Assembly (NCBI GenBank): GCA_011033025.1
Contig: WFMF01000084.1
Coordinates: forward strand, 372,001 to 436,000
Length of the DNA: 64,000 bases
From: Beroe forskalii
Taxonomy: Eukaryota > Ctenophora > Nuda > Beroida > Beroidae
Direction: 5' to 3'
This document shows positions 12,800 through 25,500 of this stretch, in pieces. The position numbers were made by a program, and so were the translations under genes. The number at the start of each line of letters is the position of its first letter. The first letter of the stretch is position 1. The notes under the pieces are model-generated. The model did no database searches, had not been told where the DNA came from, and was given only the letters and a program-made list of their open reading frames with translations.

Positions 12800-13405
12800 T
12801 CAGATCTTGTAGTTGCTATACCAAGCATGGGTTTGAAATAAATTATAATCTACGTTCGAGGGTTGAATCCGATAGCATATAGGTCGAATATATGTATTAT
12901 ACAAAAAAAGTCTCAAAAACTTTCGATGCGGATAACCCATTTTTGGCCACGCCCTTTTTGGGCAGTACCCAAAAACTTGAATCAACGATATTTCAGCTCT
13001 GTTTCAGAAAAGTTATAAATAACCACTCTAACTGCAACGATTTTTGTGCTCTCTTATCTATTACCGATAACGTGTATATAACTGCTACCCAGGGCTGCAT
13101 AACTGTGTGCATATATACTAGCGTGGATAGAATAATAGAATAATAATAGAATAATGATAGAATGATAATAGGTTATTAACTGATAGACAAGGCTGTTCAA
13201 GAAATCATCTGAAATCTTTTCTGAGCCGAATTTATGGTTAATCTTCGATATTTTCTGATTTATCATTATTTCTAAGTCATTGCCCTTTTCTATATATCAT
13301 ATAGAAGAGGGCTGTATATAGTGAGCTGTGTGTTTGCAGGCCCAACAGAAATGAAAAGGGCCGGGTGTCCTGTGACCTAAGAGGCCCAACGGGCCTTCTA
13401 GTATA
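12800..13405 (-). repeat. Hairpin-ended dispersed repeat, copy 1
   Basis: Shares with 15,872-16,215, in inverted orientation, the words GGTTGAATCCGATAGCATA (pair: TGCTATCGGATTCAACCCT), GGCCACGCCC and the tip GGCCTTCTAGTA. The tip forms a short hairpin around AGGCCCAACGGGCCT. A third, shorter copy starts at about 28,510. Class uncertain: a hairpin near CTAG recalls Helitron 3' ends, but I cannot show the other end. Confidence 0.6.
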
Positions 13406-14250
13406 TTCATAATCCTGCGTGCTAAATGTAGGTACATTGTCTAGACAGTACACTGGTGCCCTCATTCTATGTGAAACTTTTGTCAGCAGCTTATGAGCTT
13501 ACCCACAGGTTCATTTGTCATTGACCAATCAGTCCCCGTGTTGAATGTCAACTCACGTGTCTATTGGTTATCACCATTTCTATTCGGAATCCTATGCTGA
13601 TGTAACGATGACGACACAACAAGTAAAGGTCCAAGCAACGTTCAGATTATTAAACGTGCGCTCATTCATTGTAGATAACATGAATCTCAAGATTTAGCAC
13701 ATTTCTAGGCAGCAGGTGAACTTTTCTACACAGTCCACACAACATAAAGTCTCATTTCATATCTGTCTCGCATATTTTATTTGTCGCATGTTTGCTTTCA
13801 TTCTGTCTAGTTGAAATTTGAACAGATTCTGACTGTTCACAATAGCATTTCGAGTCTTCCAATCATTATTTGTGAAAAGGTACGCAATCTGTTATCTGGG
13901 AAGTTAATGTCCGATGCATGCTGGGTCAATACTTCAATAGTCCTCAAGAAACAAACTTATGCAACCGTTTGTTAAATACGAGAAACACAATTTTTAAACA
14001 CAGAATCCACGCAGCTCATTCAATGAATGATGAACAGGATTCAAGTCATATTTGATGTGAATGCAATGTTTTAAATTGTAAAATTGTGTGTGTGTGTCAA
14101 ACACTGACTTGACCCTCATTCAATGTTTATTGCTTTGTATTATTAAATTTTGTTGCAGCTCAAACATACCTAACTATACGAAATTTTATTTATATTTGGG
14201 GCAATTCCTTCACGCTTGACTCATAATTCAGCTAAGACTCATAATTCACG
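13406..14250. other. Upstream region of the MFS gene
   Basis: No coding exon. A splice-acceptor-like TTTTGTTGCAG at about 14,148-14,158 would make the bases before 14,251 a 5' untranslated part of the exon; this is inference. A short TG tract lies near 14,088. Confidence 0.4.
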
Positions 14251-15807
14251 ATGTCAATGGAAACGACCGATTTAATATTTCCACAAATAATATATCTTTC
14301 AATTCACCCTCAGAGTATGGAACCAGACGAGCTTACCCCCCTTGAACCCCATTCCACCACCAGAACCCCTCTTGAACCCCATTCAACAGCTGGAACCCCT
14401 CTTGAACCTCCAGGGGACTTCCCTCTGAACCCCCCAGAACTTGGGATCTCCGCAGCTATTGAAAGGGCAGGGTGTGGGTGCGGCACAGTTCTCTACGGCA
14501 CCGCATCGACCCTCCTCGTCTGTCTGGAAGGCGCGGAAGTAGTCATTTCCACTGTCGTAGGGCCCATGCTCCGCTGTGAATGGGACCTGTCCTCCTTCCA
14601 ACTCTCCCTCCTCCAATCTACAGCTCTCATCTCCATGGTGGTATCAGGACTCCTCTCCTCGCATTTAGCAGATGGCTTCGGAAGAAAACCCATCACGCTA
14701 GCCTCTGCTATCGGGACGGTCGTGGCTGGAGTGCTGTGTGCCTGGACTCAGAGTTACTGGCAGTTCGTAGCGCTCAGGACGATAGTTGGGCTTTTTGTGG
14801 GGGCCGGGGCCGTGCCAGGGTCTGTTTGGATGGGAGAGGTTATGCCCACGAAGTTCAGGGCAATTGGGTTTGGGGTGACCAGCCTCGCGTGGGGTATAGG
14901 TGCAGCCGTAGGAGCAGCGATTTCTTATTTCATCTTACCAGTGTTTGGGTGGAGGGGTCAAATCTTGGCAGTTCCGCTTATATTTTCAGTGTCGATTGTC
15001 TTGATTCTGATACTAGATGAATCACCGAGGTATGACTACCATCAAGGTCTTTACTCCAAGGCAGAGAAATCAATTGAAAGGTTGTATCGGATGAATGGGC
15101 GAGGAAAGGTTACGATAAGACTTGAAAAGTCAGCACCAGCCAGTACCTCGACATGTTCTCGACTTACGATAGATCGGCTCGTCCATGAACTCCGATCTTC
15201 GGATAACTTCCTCAACTTTTTCCTCTTTCTCGGCCTTGGATTTACTTCCTTATTCGTCTACTACTTCGTATCTTACGTCACTCCTCGAGTCTTTAACGAG
15301 GGACTTTGTAACACCATCACACCCGAATCTCGGAACAAATCGTGTGTTTTTGAACAAGAAGTTCTGTTTCACGTGGGCCTGGTGAACCTCTCGGATCCCC
15401 TGGCCGTCATCCTAGTCCTAATCCTGATTGAAACCCCTTTAGGTCGCCGGAAGACCTTCCAAAGTTGCTGCATCCTGGTCCTTCTCCTTTCCCTCCCTCT
15501 GTACTGGTGTGTTCCTAAACAAGCCATGATACCCCTGGTCCTCCTTATCAAGATGGCCTCTGCAGGGCTCGGTTGTTCTTACATCGTGCTGAGCATGGAG
15601 TACATGCCGACGCTTATCCGGGCGTTTGTAGCGGTGGTAACTACGTCGGTGGGCAGGGCGGGCGGCGCAGTGGCGGTGTTCTCGCTGGAGTACGTGCTGG
15701 CGGCGGGCCGGGGGGCGGTGTTTGGCCTTATTCAGGGGGTGGCAATGGTGGCAGGGGGGCTGCTGGTGGCGCTCAGAAGGGAAACCAGGGGCAGACTGCT
15801 ATTGTGA
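14251..15807 (+). CDS. MFS transporter, SVOP/SV2-like
   Basis: A 518-residue membrane transporter of the major facilitator superfamily in one uninterrupted exon. The MFS signature LADGFGRK is at 139-146 between TM2 and TM3. DESPRY at 256-261 follows TM6, and LGRRK at 397-401 is the equivalent loop in the second half. EYMPTLIRA at 450-458 and LRRETRG at 508-514 fit the family C-terminus. The sequence CEWDLSSFQ before TM2 is typical of SVOP-type proteins. About twelve hydrophobic segments can be traced. The N-terminus carries a threefold TPLEP repeat (29-53). The start at 14,251 is not certain; M23 (MEPDEL) is an alternative. The substrate cannot be inferred. The gene is clearly more GC-rich than its surroundings, intronless and undamaged, which suggests a retained retrocopy. 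Confidence 0.85.
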   Translation: MSMETTDLIFPQIIYLSIHPQSMEPDELTPLEPHSTTRTPLEPHSTAGTPLEPPGDFPLNPPELGISAAIERAGCGCGTVLYGTASTLLVCLEGAEVVISTVVGPMLRCEWDLSSFQLSLLQSTALISMVVSGLLSSHLADGFGRKPITLASAIGTVVAGVLCAWTQSYWQFVALRTIVGLFVGAGAVPGSVWMGEVMPTKFRAIGFGVTSLAWGIGAAVGAAISYFILPVFGWRGQILAVPLIFSVSIVLILILDESPRYDYHQGLYSKAEKSIERLYRMNGRGKVTIRLEKSAPASTSTCSRLTIDRLVHELRSSDNFLNFFLFLGLGFTSLFVYYFVSYVTPRVFNEGLCNTITPESRNKSCVFEQEVLFHVGLVNLSDPLAVILVLILIETPLGRRKTFQSCCILVLLLSLPLYWCVPKQAMIPLVLLIKMASAGLGCSYIVLSMEYMPTLIRAFVAVVTTSVGRAGGAVAVFSLEYVLAAGRGAVFGLIQGVAMVAGGLLVALRRETRGRLLL

Positions 15808-15871
15808 GCGTGTGCAAAATGTATATTGTAAAATGCGGTCATGAGAAATGTATATGGTGAAATAGGGTAAA

Positions 15872-16215
15872 CTAGCAGGCCCGTTGGGCCTTCTAGTAAT
15901 TGTTATGAGTAAAATTGATGTAACTCTTAAGAATTTAACATTTTTTCTCAAAGTGAGTTTTTTCTCTTCAAACTCAAAGTGAGGTTTTCTCAATTCTCAA
16001 AGTGAGTTTTTTTTCAAAGTGAGTTTTTCTCAAATAGAAGCTGAGATATCGTTAATTCATTTTTTGGGATTTGTCCAAATAGGGCGTGGCCAAAAATGGA
16101 TTTCCGCATCGAAAATTTTTGAGACTTTTCTGGTATATAATTGACCTACATGCTATCGGATTCAACCCTAAATCCTAGATTATAATTTATTTCACTGCAC
16201 CCTTGTTCAGATATC
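15872..16215 (+). repeat. Hairpin-ended dispersed repeat, copy 2 (inverted to copy 1)
   Basis: Begins with a near-perfect hairpin: ACTAGCAGGCCC, GTT, GGGCCTTCTAGT. A stretch rich in CAAAGTGAGTTTT follows, then AGGGCGTGGCCAAAAATGG, CCGCATCGAAAA and TGCTATCGGATTCAACCCT, the inverse of copy 1. With copy 1 it encloses the MFS gene. Confidence 0.65.
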
Positions 16216-16639
16216 AAATATAGCCCTTACTATTGTGAATGGAGGTTTCAAAATTCAAACCTGAGTTTGTGTAGATGCAAAATGACAGTAGGGAGAGTAA
16301 TGAAAATCCCCCGAAACTCATGAACTGCAACAGTAATTCTTGATTCTTTCGTGTATTCAACGTAAATATAATTACCTATGCTATGACAATCGATGAAATA
16401 CATTGTTATTAAATGGCATTATATCAATAGATCTATGTAATAAAGTCAAGCACCACATGATTATTGATTCTGTTTTTCAGACTTTCTGATGATTGTGAAC
16501 GAGTTTTAAGTTACTGTAGCACACGAACGAATAGGAGCACACGAAATACTGTATATGCAACAGTATAGACCTCCTTAAAAAGTGAAAATATTCCACAAAA
16601 ACACATTTTTGAATATTCCTTCACATTTAATGTTCATTT
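16216..16639. other. No gene recognised
   Basis: AT-rich spacer between the hairpin repeat and the start of the inverted duplication. Nothing supported. Confidence 0.5.
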
Positions 16640-17406
16640 TAAGCATCTTAACAAAGCATTATGAACTTATCAAAATTCACATATTTCTTTTTTGACATAT
16701 TTTGGTTATTTTGATGTTAATATTCAAATAAAGAACCAATTTTCTCACTAAAAATTGTCATTATACCCATTTCGTCCATGGCACATTGAAGAATCTTTAG
16801 TTCAATATTACATGGACTATGGTCCCAAACATGCCTACTCCAAGCCGTTAAGGTCTCATTCTCTAAAAGTTCAGCAAATTTGGGCGACTGGTTAGGATTT
16901 TTAACCAAATTTACCCATTCCAGAAATGGTTCTATTCATTTAGTTGAGGACAATCGACCATTTACTGAAATGGTACCATCTCAATTGAGGACTTTCGACG
17001 GTTTTCAGAAATAGTATCACTTTAGTAGAGGATTTTTGACCCTATTTGTCAGGCAATCGCAACTTCCTTCTCACAGCCATATGATTTGTATGAAATAAAT
17101 TTGGCCTTTTAGCCGCCCTGCGCCGTCCGGATTATCAATTAATCAAATCCCGGCCCTCGCAGAGTTTCGTCCACGGTCGGCCACTGGCGAGCGTAGAATG
17201 GGCCAAGTGGATCTGAACCGACCTGCATCGCGCGTTAAATCGCGTCTTTATCTCTTTATACGCACAAATAATAAATTTTTTGAGGAAATTATATTTCTTT
17301 TTTATGCTTAGTACTTGGCAGGTAGTGGTTTAACTTCCATTTTCACCCTGGATCCACCCCTGCCGAGATAAAGACGCAATGAACCAAGGAAAAGCCCCGG
17401 ATTTAC

Positions 17407-17524
17407 CTGACGTTGTCCTGAAACAGCTTGAACTGGTTCTTGTAATAAATGTCCTGGTACTCGTACTTGGAGCTCTTCAAATCCTTCAAATGGAAATCTG
17501 GTCGTAGCTTGCCATCTATTGCGG
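17407..17524 (-). CDS. TXNDC16-like exon 14
   Basis: 118 nt; begins after TTTCTTCAG and ends ACGTCAG before gtaaat. Encodes AIDGKLRPDFHLKDLKSSKY and onward. Identical length to 41,324-41,441. It ends mid-codon, so at least one more 3' exon must exist; I did not find it. Confidence 0.85.
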
Positions 17525-20500
17525 CTGAAGAAATAATATTGGATTTGAAAATCATGTCAAGAAAAAGGCTTTAGAAAATAATTATTCAGCAGGGAAATAG
17601 AAGTATATTCGAACAGTCAGCAGCCCGAGCTTTGTGGCCTCAAACGAGGCTGACCTTGTATCCAAGTGGCAAGTGTAGCTTCTTCGGGCAGAGCAAACCC
17701 GCAGTTCTTATGCTTCGAGATGAAGAGAATCGACCCCTCGTAGTTGTAACCTGCGATGAATTTAGGAGATGATTCAAAAAGTAAATCAAACAGGAGATCA
17801 CAAAAGTTTCTAGGAGTTTTGAAAATTTTGAATCCCATCAAGGTCAAAATTCATTCTGTACTGTGTTTGTTTTGCTCGATACATCACATGTGAATTTTGT
17901 TCGATCTGACAGGTCAACATCACAGCAACTTGAATTAATTTATGCCATAACAATTGAAGAGTCGAGTTAATGTTCAATCAGAAATCCAGAGCCATCCGTA
18001 TATTTGTCAGCCCCTACCCCACCACAAGTTAAGCACAGCTGAGTGACCTATGAGTTGGGAGAGGAGTGTGTGTTTGAAGTCTGGGGAGGATATCTGAACG
18101 AACTGCACGAAGGGGAAGTAGTTTACCACTGCTGCCAGCTCGTCGTCCAGGATACTGTCGAACAGGACTATCTGAGCCAGGTCCTTGTAGACGAGCAGCA
18201 ACTCGGCTTCTGGAGGGGGAACAAGTTTAAACCGGCTAGGGGGTTAAAATGAGAGAAAGAAATTCTGGAGCTAGCAATAGGGAGGTGAAAAATAGTTAAA
18301 ACCGGTTGGGGTGGTTAGTATGAGTCTATAGCATTATTGGAGCTAGCAATAGGGTGGGAAAAGTTAAAACCGGTTAGGGTGGTTGAAATGAGTCTACAGC
18401 AATTACTGGAGCTAGCAATAGGGAGGGAAAAGTTAAAACCGGTTAGGGTAGTTGATATAAGTCTATAGCAATTACTGGAGCTAGCAATAGGTAGGGAAAA
18501 GTTAAACCAAGTCAGGGCGGTTGAAATGAGTCAACAGCAATTACTGGAGCTGCTGCAATGCGGCGAAAGAGAATATTCGCATATGTGTGTACATGGATCG
18601 ATAGAAAATCCATAGAAAGAATGCGCAAATTACAGTGCGCGCAATGCTGTAAATGTAATTTGCTTTTCATACATATTGGTAACATTATTTGGAAATTGAA
18701 GTTGGGAAAATGAGTATGCAAAACTAACTTTTCATTAATTCATTAGATGAAGTCTGGAGAGTGTCCCACTAACCGGATATAACCGAGGGAGTAGAGAGTG
18801 TCCCACTAACCGGATATAACCGGGGGAGTAGAGAGTGTCCCACTAACCGGATATAACCGGGGGAGTAGAGAGTTTCTCACTAACCGGATATAACCGAGGG
18901 AGTAGAGAGTTTCCTGACAATGCCCAGCATCTCAGTGAGGTTGGTGTTCCTGGTGACAGTGAAGCGCTTGTTGACCATGACAGGGTCCCCAGGCACGTGT
19001 ACCACCACCACTTCCTCCTCCTTGAGGGTATTAGGTCGCAGTAAGTAGCACCGCACAGCTCCGTACACCTCGTCACATGCCAGGTGGAAGGTGTCCTCCA
19101 GCTCCCGGTGCCGCCCAGTGCTAATTAGCACTGCAGCCTTCGTCTCACCGTCTGAGGGGGCGTGACTCTCGTGAAGTGTAACTTATATCGGCTATTGTAT
19201 GACAGGCTCTCAAGGACAGAATACACCTTAAAAGATTCAACACTTTTCCAGAGGGGTACTAAATTGCCGCCAGTTAAGCTGATTTCAATTTGGGTCCAAA
19301 GAGAAATGAAGTATTTGGCAATGGCTTGTGTGATGTATGTGATTCCTCTATTATATAACTGAGTTGATAGTCTTGATAAAAGTCCATTTTAGGAATATCA
19401 AGTGAAAAAAATAATCGAGGAAAATACTAAATTTTATTTTTGCCACAATTTTATTGTCCCACAACTAGGAATTTGTTAGATTATATCGTAATTCTGGTGA
19501 CCACTGATGGTCAAATACTAGGAGTATAATAAGTCTATTACATACCTTTGAGGAGGAGGTCTATCTGGATTCTATGAGACACGGTAACCACCGAGTGCTG
19601 GGTGAGCTCCCGGAAGGTGTTCATAGCTCCAGTCTCCAGAGGCCCTGAGTAGTGCAGCTTGCGACCCTCCCTGGGAGAAGAGAAGTCAGCAGGGTCGTGA
19701 GAGTGGCTATTAACATGGGTAGTGGACTCACCAGTGCAGAGAGGATGGAAATCAAACATGCCCAGCATGGGGTAGTGAATTGAGGATGAGATTAGAATCC
19801 AAGACATTTGTGTCGTGTTCGAAGAAATTAATGCAGATGGGGATTGTTCTTGTGTACCATTTCAGTGTGTATCATTTCAGATACTGACCTGACGAAGTAG
19901 ACTATGGGGTAGAGCTTGATGTCCAATTCTTGACAGATGAGATTCCAGTTGAAACACTCAATGATCTTCACTCCGGTAATGTTAGTTTGTAGGAGCTGCT
20001 TTATCGTAAAGAGACTAGACACATCCGCTGCAATGTACCATTCGGATATAGAGATGGGTGAGTGGTTAATATCTAATAATAAGAAGCAAACTAGACACAT
20101 CTGAAAATTAAATAGTTGCAACTAACATCCGAAAACTAAACACAGTTGCGACTAACATCTGAAAACGAAGAGGATAAAATGCCCTTGCTTATCTGCTACC
20201 GCCTTCAGGTAACCCTCGCTGTCAAGCAGTTGTATTGAGTTGCTCTCACTCCTCAGAATAGGATCATTCTCTGAGAACAGACTTTCCTGCGGGCAATTGA
20301 GGAGGGTTTTGTGAGAAAGCGGGTGTGTGGGGATGGGTGGGTAAGGGGATGACTGGGTGAGGGACGGGCGGCTGAAGGGACAGTTGTGTGAGAGGAATGC
20401 ACGTTTAGATCATTGAAATGATTCAAGATTTTAGAGTGAAAATGACATGGAAGTGAGCCAAACACTCGAATGCACCTCACCCTGATGTCCCTGAGCTCTA

Positions 20501-22469
20501 GAATGTCGCGAGGCGGATCAAAGAACCAGCGATTATTGAGGTTTCCTGGGGGAGGTACTGTAATAGATCGAACGATCTGTAGGGATATCTTGCTAAACTT
20601 ATCGTACTGCACAATACACGAAAGTAAACAACCAAATGACCACTTGAAAACGTGATGATGACGTCTTGCTGCTAAAGTCATACACTCGACCCTTAATAAA
20701 ACAATGCCCTCCGTACCTCTGTGGCCTTGGTCGAGGTGCTGTTCCCCGAACACAGTGGACACCTCACCCAATCCTGTGTCTCTGGGCGGGGGCAGGTAGA
20801 TCTTCAGCTTCTTAGTGAGACACTGCGTCACTTCTTCCGTACATTTCTGGGGAAGGAGAGAAGCATTGGAGAGGTGGGAAAATGACATGCTGGCGAAGTC
20901 TTTAACGCAGAGTGGTTCAAAAAGATCTGCAGACCTTAGGCTTCAATGTAGGGCTATTTTGAGATTCATTTGCATACATAGCATACATTACTGTCAATAT
21001 TACAGCTTTCTGATGACATATCACAGAGCGTATAAAATTTAGTGGGCGACAGTTCAGGACAGTCATCAATTTTAGTGAATTAATGATTTTCGCAATTGAT
21101 GAATAGATTGAATTGGAAAATGACCACTGAAAAGTGAAAAACAAAATTATTTGCCGGCATCAGTTGATAACGCCAGTCAACTTAGATTGGCGCGCATTTT
21201 CTTGGCATAATCAATTAATTAATCGCGCGCACGTACGCAGCTCAGGCAGCAAAAATTGGTTCCAGCGCGCGGCAACAGTGATATCCATACGATCGCGTTT
21301 TCCATCAAGTCGACAAGTCATAGACTTAAAATTAATGAGTTGCCATCGTTAAGGGATAATCGATCTATTCAGGTCTTCAGGTCCGTGCCACTTTACCAAT
21401 AATTGTACTGTTCATAAGTAGTAAAATTCAAAAAAATCCTCATTACATGCCTTTGATTGACCCGACGTGGAGATATTGAAGAATAATTTGCTCGGCTCAA
21501 GAATACAGCATTATTAGTCGCAGTGTCATTTGACATTTCTGGGAGGAAGGACTAGTAAAGCTGTAACTTTGTAATATCGCATTGATGTAAGAAAAACAGC
21601 GAGTGGAAAGTGTACTCGAAATGGCAGCGTATTAATGCGTATCGTTTCAAGTAATGAGCACACAGTTTCCGCAGTACCTTCAGAGAGTTAGGGTATAGCA
21701 TGTAGTAGACGCCTGCCTTCCAGTCCTTTGACTCGGGCATCATGGCAACGGAGTAGGTATCCAGTGTGCTCTGACCGAAGGAAGAGTCGATCTGGACACA
21801 TAGCTCCTGAGTTTCATCAAACTGAGTGGCGGGCTGATAAACTACAAGAACAGCTGGGGTGAGGGTCGTCGTCATGAACAAATCTGAAAGAAGTGAAGTC
21901 AGCAAATCTCAGGGGTTAGTAAGCTCAAATATCAGTAATAAGCCCAGCACTCTCTGATCGTTGCAAATCATGTTCAGAATTGGATATGGTCTTCAAAAAG
22001 GAGATTAGAAGTTTTTTTTTTCTAATCATCGATAGTGAGCGTCTGTAAGCTCTAAATTACTAAATTACCGCTTTCGGTCGAAGAAATATACCGGTAATTC
22101 AGCGTCTAAAGTAAGTGCTAATTTACTAATTTACTTTTATGAAAATCGCTAAATGAACGTTAATTACCACTTTTCCTTGAGATTTTCCGAAAAAAGTGTC
22201 AATTACCGGACAATGAAGGATGGGCCAGATAAGCGCTCTTTTCAATAATTTGAACACATTGTCGCTATTACCGCCAGATTATCACTTTTTATCGCCAATT
22301 AACGGTTATTATCGCCACTTCCGTGAATTTCTTAACCTTTGAGATGACACGCATAGCTGCCGACTTTTGAAAATCCTTTGGGAGGGCACTTTTTTGCCCC
22401 ATTTGGGAGGGCAAATAGCGTTGAACGGAGGGCAATTTCCGTAGGTGTATTTGAGAAATTATATGGCGA

Positions 22470-22512
<43 letters not shown>

Positions 22513-25500
22513 GACGTCGCCAAAGAATTGAATCCGAGATAGTGCTTATTAGGTAAATTTTCTCATTTGTAGGTAAATTTTCAGGATTTTAGGTAAATTT
22601 TTAGATTTTTCGGTGTATTATACATAAAGTTTAAGGATGTTAAGTAGGTAAATTTTCAAAATTGATTCGAGATAGTGCTTGATAGGTAAATTTTCAAAAT
22701 TGATCCGAGATAGTGCTTGGTAGGTAAATTTTCAAAAAATGGCGACCTTTTTTTTAGGGAACGACTAAAAATGTGATCCGAGATAGTGAATATCAGGCAA
22801 ATATTCAGAATTGTCAGTAAATTATCAGAATTATAGGTAAATTTTCAGATTTGCCCTCCAAAAAGGTGGGCAAGGTCCGAAAGGAGGGCAAATGGAGGGC
22901 ATGGGAGGGCGCCCTCCCAAAAGGAGGGCAGTTCGGCAGCTATGATGACACGGCTTGACAAGGCATGACAGTAGATCTTATCCGAATGGAAGTATTGAAG
23001 CTTTGAAGGCACGCACAGACTATGACAGGAGCTAAATTTATCTTTGTTTGTACCTGAATAGATCTATCGAGGTAGTGAAGGAACGCAAGATATCATAGGA
23101 GCTCGAGATAGCTTTGTTTACTTGTTTTAGCAAGGGCCAAGGTTTATTTTGATAGCAAGGTGAAACTTTTGGGCTCTGTTTTGTAAAACGCTAATTTTTT
23201 TCCTTTTAATTTGTACCTGAATAGATCTATTGAGGCAGTGAAGCAACGAAAGATATTATCGGAGCTTGAGATATCTTTGTTTACTTGTTTTAGTGTTTTG
23301 ATGTTTTGATAGCAAGGTAAAAATTTTAGGCTTTGTCTAGTGATACGCTAAGTTTTTTTTGTTGTTTTGTTTCAATATAGCTAATTGATACGCACTTTAT
23401 AGCTATTATAATCGAACATCAGTCATAACCGCTAACCAAACACTATTATCGCTTATCAAAGAAAGAAGGAGGGCAGGGATTGCTTGAGCTGAAGAATAGG
23501 GAAACCCCGAGCATCCAAAGCGGATACAAGCTCTCCCCTGCTTACTAACCCCTTTGTGTCCGGTATATTTTAATCATTTTAGAATTGTAGCTGGTGTGCC
23601 GTGTGTGGTGCCCTCACGAGGGTTTTTAATCAAATCAGTCGTCTTATTGAGTTAATGTGCAGCAATAGTGCAGTGCTCAGGGCTGTGAGGTAAGAAGTTG
23701 GCAGTTTATTTTGGGTAATGATGTGAAGAAATGGTTGAGCTCTTATGAAAACTTCATGAGGCAAAGCCTCGGTGACTGAGACTCTGGGACCAATAACTTC
23801 AAATAAAATGGAGTCTTATGACAGCCCAGCATTTCTTATGACAGCATAATATTTATCATGACAGCACAAAATGTCTTATGACAGCACAAAATGTCTTATG
23901 ACAGCACAAAATGTCTTATGACAGCCCAGCATTTCTGACTTTCTTATGACAGCATATCATTTCTTATGCCAGCACAGCATAACTTACGACAGCACAGCTT
24001 TTAATTTGACAGCACAGCATTTATTATGATTCTCATCAGAATTATCTAAGCAATCATACACCGCACACGAGAAATGGGCGGTTCAACGTCATCAACTCAC
24101 TCCATTGAGCTATGATAATGACGTCATCCTACCCGCCTATTTCTTGTGCGCGGGGTTTAATCTCCAGTTCTGAGACATTGGGGTGCATCACTCTATAATA
24201 GGGTAATAACGAATCGGGCAAAATATTCGATATTCGAACTTTTAATATCAAAATATTCGATGCAACCGAATATACTCGGTAACCCTATAACCAATAGTAA
24301 GTCAATAGCTCAATAGTTTGCATACTACATTAACAGTACAACATTACATTATGCACCTATCAAGCCACCGGTTACGGGTTACACACCTCCAAACAGCAAC
24401 TCCTTACTCGACTGGAGCTGTGAACGAGGAGATGGAGTACGTGGACATCACTGATCCCAACTGCGATCCCTGCTAAACCCTTCAAAATGTATCAAAAAAT
24501 GTATGTATGTTTTTGCGGTGTTTCAAAATCCCTATAGCAACCAGTGTACCGTTTGTAATAAATTACTACCCGGATTGTAGTGCCAAAATCCGGATTTATT
24601 ACGCACTGTAGTTCATAATAATTTATTTTGGTGCAGTGGAACAGTGCGTATTAATTTATCGATATTACATGGCTCATAAGCCCTTATTCGCTGCCATATA
24701 CATCGGGGAATTTCTTTAGTATAGGGTCGGCTGGGATCCTATAACCCCATGTTATGTGGTCGTTTCCGACCCTATAACACACTCAATTAGCATCTGTAAA
24801 GATGCTATCATCTGGCATCCCAGGTAAGGGGTACTAGTCAAACTAGTAGTGCATGCTGCCATGGAGAGCTGCCACCTCCCACGCGTGGCGGGGGAGGTGG
24901 TCAGTGAACATTGCAAAAAAAAAAACACACACACACACACACTCGGGACTTCGGCCACTCGTGCGTAATATAACGGTTTGCACTTTTAACTCGCTACTAA
25001 ACCCTTCATTACTACATAACAGTACATTAACTACAGGATACGTAAAATAAATCGTGCCCCCCCCCCGTAGTGCCTCACACGAGGTTCACACTGCATCCTA
25101 ACCTGATGCTCTGAAAACTTGGAGGTAGAAGGATTCTTAACAAAATACACGATACGGTGATTAAAGCGACCTTCTTCCATGAGAGCATGTGGCGCAGGAT
25201 GAAGCAACGTCAAAAATACACCCTCCCCACGATACTTTACTCTTGGTTTACACTTTACCAATACACTGTTTTTGCTTTTCTATAGTATGGCGTCAATTTG
25301 TTAAGACGTGAAATGCATGAGCTCTTATCATCATTGCACTGTCAACTCATCGTATTTATTCTACCGAATTTGACAATTACCAGCTTAATTAGTGCGAAAT
25401 TCCGAAACTTCCGTTCTAAAATACAATTTTTAAGTAACTATTATCTTATTACTTTATTATGCATGGATCAGCCGAAACCAAAAAACCTTAAAACTTTAAA

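Larger units (their letters stand above)
16640..20957 (-). repeat. Inverted segmental duplication, arm 1
   Basis: This 4.3-kb arm matches 35,250-42,205 in opposite orientation. Both hold nine matching TXNDC16-like exons of identical length (apart from the damaged first one) and the same introns and 3' flank. The flank up to about 16,640 (ATGAACTTATC, inverse near 42,175) and the 5' side up to about 20,957 (TGCAGATCTTTT) still align. Arm 2 is longer because of an inserted element and longer minisatellites. Confidence 0.9.

Noticed and set aside
20253-20888. 211-codon minus-strand open frame read as one protein
   Set aside because: It spans two real exons plus introns with clear splice sites; only the exon parts match the TXNDC16-like protein.
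22469-22523. Poly-lysine frame on the minus strand
   Set aside because: It is a translation of the 43-T run inside the inverted-repeat element.
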